Assembly (NCBI RefSeq): GCF_000969905.1
Contig: NZ_CP009520.1
Span: forward strand, 1,178,001 to 1,242,000
Direction: 5' to 3'
DNA length: 64,000 nt
From: Methanosarcina vacuolata Z-761
Lineage (GTDB): Archaea > Halobacteriota > Methanosarcinia > Methanosarcinales > Methanosarcinaceae
Both the position numbers and the translations under genes were made by a program. The notes beneath the pieces were generated by a model. That model saw nothing but the letters and a program-made list of their open reading frames with translations. It did not search any database and was not told the origin of the DNA. Of the stretch, positions 62,486 through 64,000 are shown piece by piece (position 1 is the first letter of the stretch; the number at the start of each line of letters is the position of its first letter).

Positions 62486-64000
62486 ATGGCTCTTAAAAAA
62501 TCCGAACTTTACTCTTCTCTCTGGTCCAGTTGTGACGAACTGCGTGGCGGAATGGATGCCAGCCAGTACAAGGACTATGTACTCGTTCTGTTATTTATCA
62601 AATATGTCAGCGATAAATACGCCGGTGTGCCTTTTGCCCCTATCATCATCCCTGAAGGTGCAAGTTTCAAGGATATGGTCGCACTCAAAGGCAAACCAGA
62701 TATCGGCGATCAGATCAACAAGAAAATAATTGGTCCACTGGTCAATGAAAACAAGCTGTCTGATATGCCGGACTTCAACGACGCTACCAAGCTCGGCAGC
62801 GGTAAAGAACAGGTGGACAGGCTTACCAATCTCATTTCCATTTTTGAGAATCCTGCCCTTGATTTTTCGAAGAACCGTGCAGACGGTGACGATATCTTAG
62901 GCGACGCTTATGAATATCTGATGCGTCACTTCGCAACGGAAAGCGGCAAAAGTAAAGGGCAATTCTACACTCCGGCCGAAGTCAGCAGGGTTATAGCAAA
63001 GATACTCGGTATCCGCCAGGCCAATACGACAAGTTCGACCACGGCTTATGATCCTACATGTGGTTCAGGTTCGTTGCTTTTGAAGGTCGCAGATGAAGCA
63101 AAAACCAAGATAACCCTGTACGGTCAGGAAAAAGACGCAGCTACGTCAGGTCTTGCTCGCATGAACATGATCCTGCATGAGAATCCTGAGGCACTTATTG
63201 TGCAGGGCAACACCCTGACAAATCCCAGGTTCAAGGACGGCGAAACACTCAAGACTTTTGATTATGTTGTCGCCAATCCGCCTTTTAGTGACAAACGCTG
63301 GAGCACTGGCCTTGATCCAATGAAAGATCCCCATGAGCGTTTCAAGCCTTTTGGGGTTCCGCCTTCCAAGCAGGGAGATTACGCTTATCTGTTACATATC
63401 GTTCGTTCGCTAAAGATCACAGGAAAAGGAGCCTGCATCCTGCCGCACGGCGTGTTATTCCGTGGTAATTCCGAGGCCGATATCCGCCGTGCCCTCATAC
63501 GCAGGGGTTACATTAAGGGAATTATCGGTCTTCCAGCCAACCTTTTCTACGGCACCGGCATCCCGGCCTGTATCGTTGTTATCGACAAGGAGGACGCACA
63601 AAACCGCAAAGATATCTTTATGATTGATGCCAGTGCGGGTTTCATGAAGGATGGTCCCAAGAACCGTCTCCAAGCTCAGGATATCCGCAAGATTGTGGAT
63701 GTTTTCAATAAGAAAGCTGAGGTCCCGAAATATTCGCGGATGGTCAGTTTTGAAGAGATCGAGAAGAATGAGTTCAACCTCAACCTTCCGCGCTATATCG
63801 ACAGCCAGCAGGCTGAGGACTTGCAGGATATTGAGGGACATTTGCATGGAGGCATTCCTTCTGCTGATGTGGATGCTCTCCAGCGGTACTGGGATGTCTG
63901 TCCACAGCTTCGGCAAGCCCTGTTCAAGGAGAATCGACCTGGATATCTGGGCCTTGCTGTGGACAAGGCAGATATCAAATCCACAATCTACGAGCATCCT
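62486..64000 (+). CDS. hsdM: Type I restriction-modification methylase subunit HsdM (cut by window edge)
   Basis: 505 codons are inside the window without a stop. N-terminal HsdM helical domain: LKKSELYSSLWSSCDELRGG, then YVLVLLFIKYVSDKY. The N6-adenine methylase domain has GQFYTPAEVSRVIAKIL, the SAM motif AYDPTCGSGSLLLKVADEA and the catalytic motif VVANPPFSDKRWSTG. Then CILPHGVLFRGNSEADIRR and FYGTGIPACIVVIDK are the usual downstream parts. It modifies adenine in the recognition site set by HsdS. ATG 62486 has AAGGT about 10 nt upstream. The less AT-rich composition hints at horizontal transfer. HsdS and HsdR would be expected beyond the window. Confidence 0.95.
   Translation, partial: MALKKSELYSSLWSSCDELRGGMDASQYKDYVLVLLFIKYVSDKYAGVPFAPIIIPEGASFKDMVALKGKPDIGDQINKKIIGPLVNENKLSDMPDFNDATKLGSGKEQVDRLTNLISIFENPALDFSKNRADGDDILGDAYEYLMRHFATESGKSKGQFYTPAEVSRVIAKILGIRQANTTSSTTAYDPTCGSGSLLLKVADEAKTKITLYGQEKDAATSGLARMNMILHENPEALIVQGNTLTNPRFKDGETLKTFDYVVANPPFSDKRWSTGLDPMKDPHERFKPFGVPPSKQGDYAYLLHIVRSLKITGKGACILPHGVLFRGNSEADIRRALIRRGYIKGIIGLPANLFYGTGIPACIVVIDKEDAQNRKDIFMIDASAGFMKDGPKNRLQAQDIRKIVDVFNKKAEVPKYSRMVSFEEIEKNEFNLNLPRYIDSQQAEDLQDIEGHLHGGIPSADVDALQRYWDVCPQLRQALFKENRPGYLGLAVDKADIKSTIYEHP

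Overview
The window is a chromosomal segment of a methanogenic archaeon, almost certainly a Methanosarcina. It carries a complete acetyl-CoA decarbonylase/synthase operon (cdhA-cdhB-cdhC-cooC-like-cdhD-cdhE), the archaeal nif order nifH-nifI1-nifI2-nifD, a K+-independent type membrane pyrophosphatase, methanogenesis marker 12, and a set of archaeal informational genes: TFE, prefoldin beta, NMD3, the beta-CASP factor FttA/aCPSF1, proteasome beta and FtsZ. AT-rich spacers, archaeal TATA boxes and frequent TTG/GTG starts with clear Shine-Dalgarno (SD) sequences fit this. I cannot fix the species.

Layout. 0-1.8 kb: start of a nitrogen-fixation operon on the minus strand (nifD is cut by the window edge). 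2-8 kb: geranylgeranyl-reductase-type flavoprotein, small TPR protein, anchored surface protein, and a glycolytic pair (class I aldolase then pyruvate kinase). 8.3-8.8 kb: three tRNA genes. 9-12 kb: decayed insertion sequences around a DUF4352 protein. 12-13.9 kb: CidA/LrgA-CidB/LrgB membrane pair and FxsA. 14.5-19.1 kb: two large TPR proteins flanking a PPP-type protein phosphatase and an unknown 129-residue protein, with tandem repeats in the spacers. 19-24 kb: DUF434 protein, alanine dehydrogenase family protein, cobyric acid synthase. 24-29.5 kb: transposase relics, H+-pyrophosphatase, and a decayed partial copy of nifH that still has its promoter-proximal element. 29.6-41.3 kb: housekeeping genes (dihydropteroate-synthase-like protein, ftsZ, HAD hydrolase, fttA-psmB, tfe-HD protein, nmd3-ATP-grasp). 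41.8-50.4 kb: cdh operon with terminator, promoter and a leader of roughly 370 nt. 52-54.2 kb: rhomboid protease, unknown protein, NYN-domain protein. 54.3-61.9 kb: methanogenesis marker 12, DUF2103, ACT-domain protein, phenylacetate-CoA ligase type enzyme, DHH phosphoesterase, prefoldin beta, M42 aminopeptidase. 62.5 kb to the end: type I restriction-modification methylase HsdM, running off the edge.

The genes describe an acetate- and C1-metabolising, nitrogen-fixing methanogen. The Cdh complex makes or splits acetyl-CoA. The cobyric acid synthase serves corrinoid synthesis, and corrinoid is the cofactor of CdhD/CdhE. The pyrophosphatase recovers energy from PPi. NifI1/NifI2 adjust nitrogenase to nitrogen status.

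The most unusual features are outside the intact genes. (1) A nifH relic about 27 kb from the functional copy keeps 25 of 27 bases of a putative nif operator element. (2) More than a dozen mutually unrelated short tandem arrays occupy intergenic spacers, at least one of them apparently supplying the ribosome binding site of the next gene. (3) A 136-bp MITE-like element sits inside a 13-bp repeat array with an 8-bp target duplication that restores the array register when the element is removed. (4) A TPR/phosphatase/TPR neighbourhood may be a signalling module.
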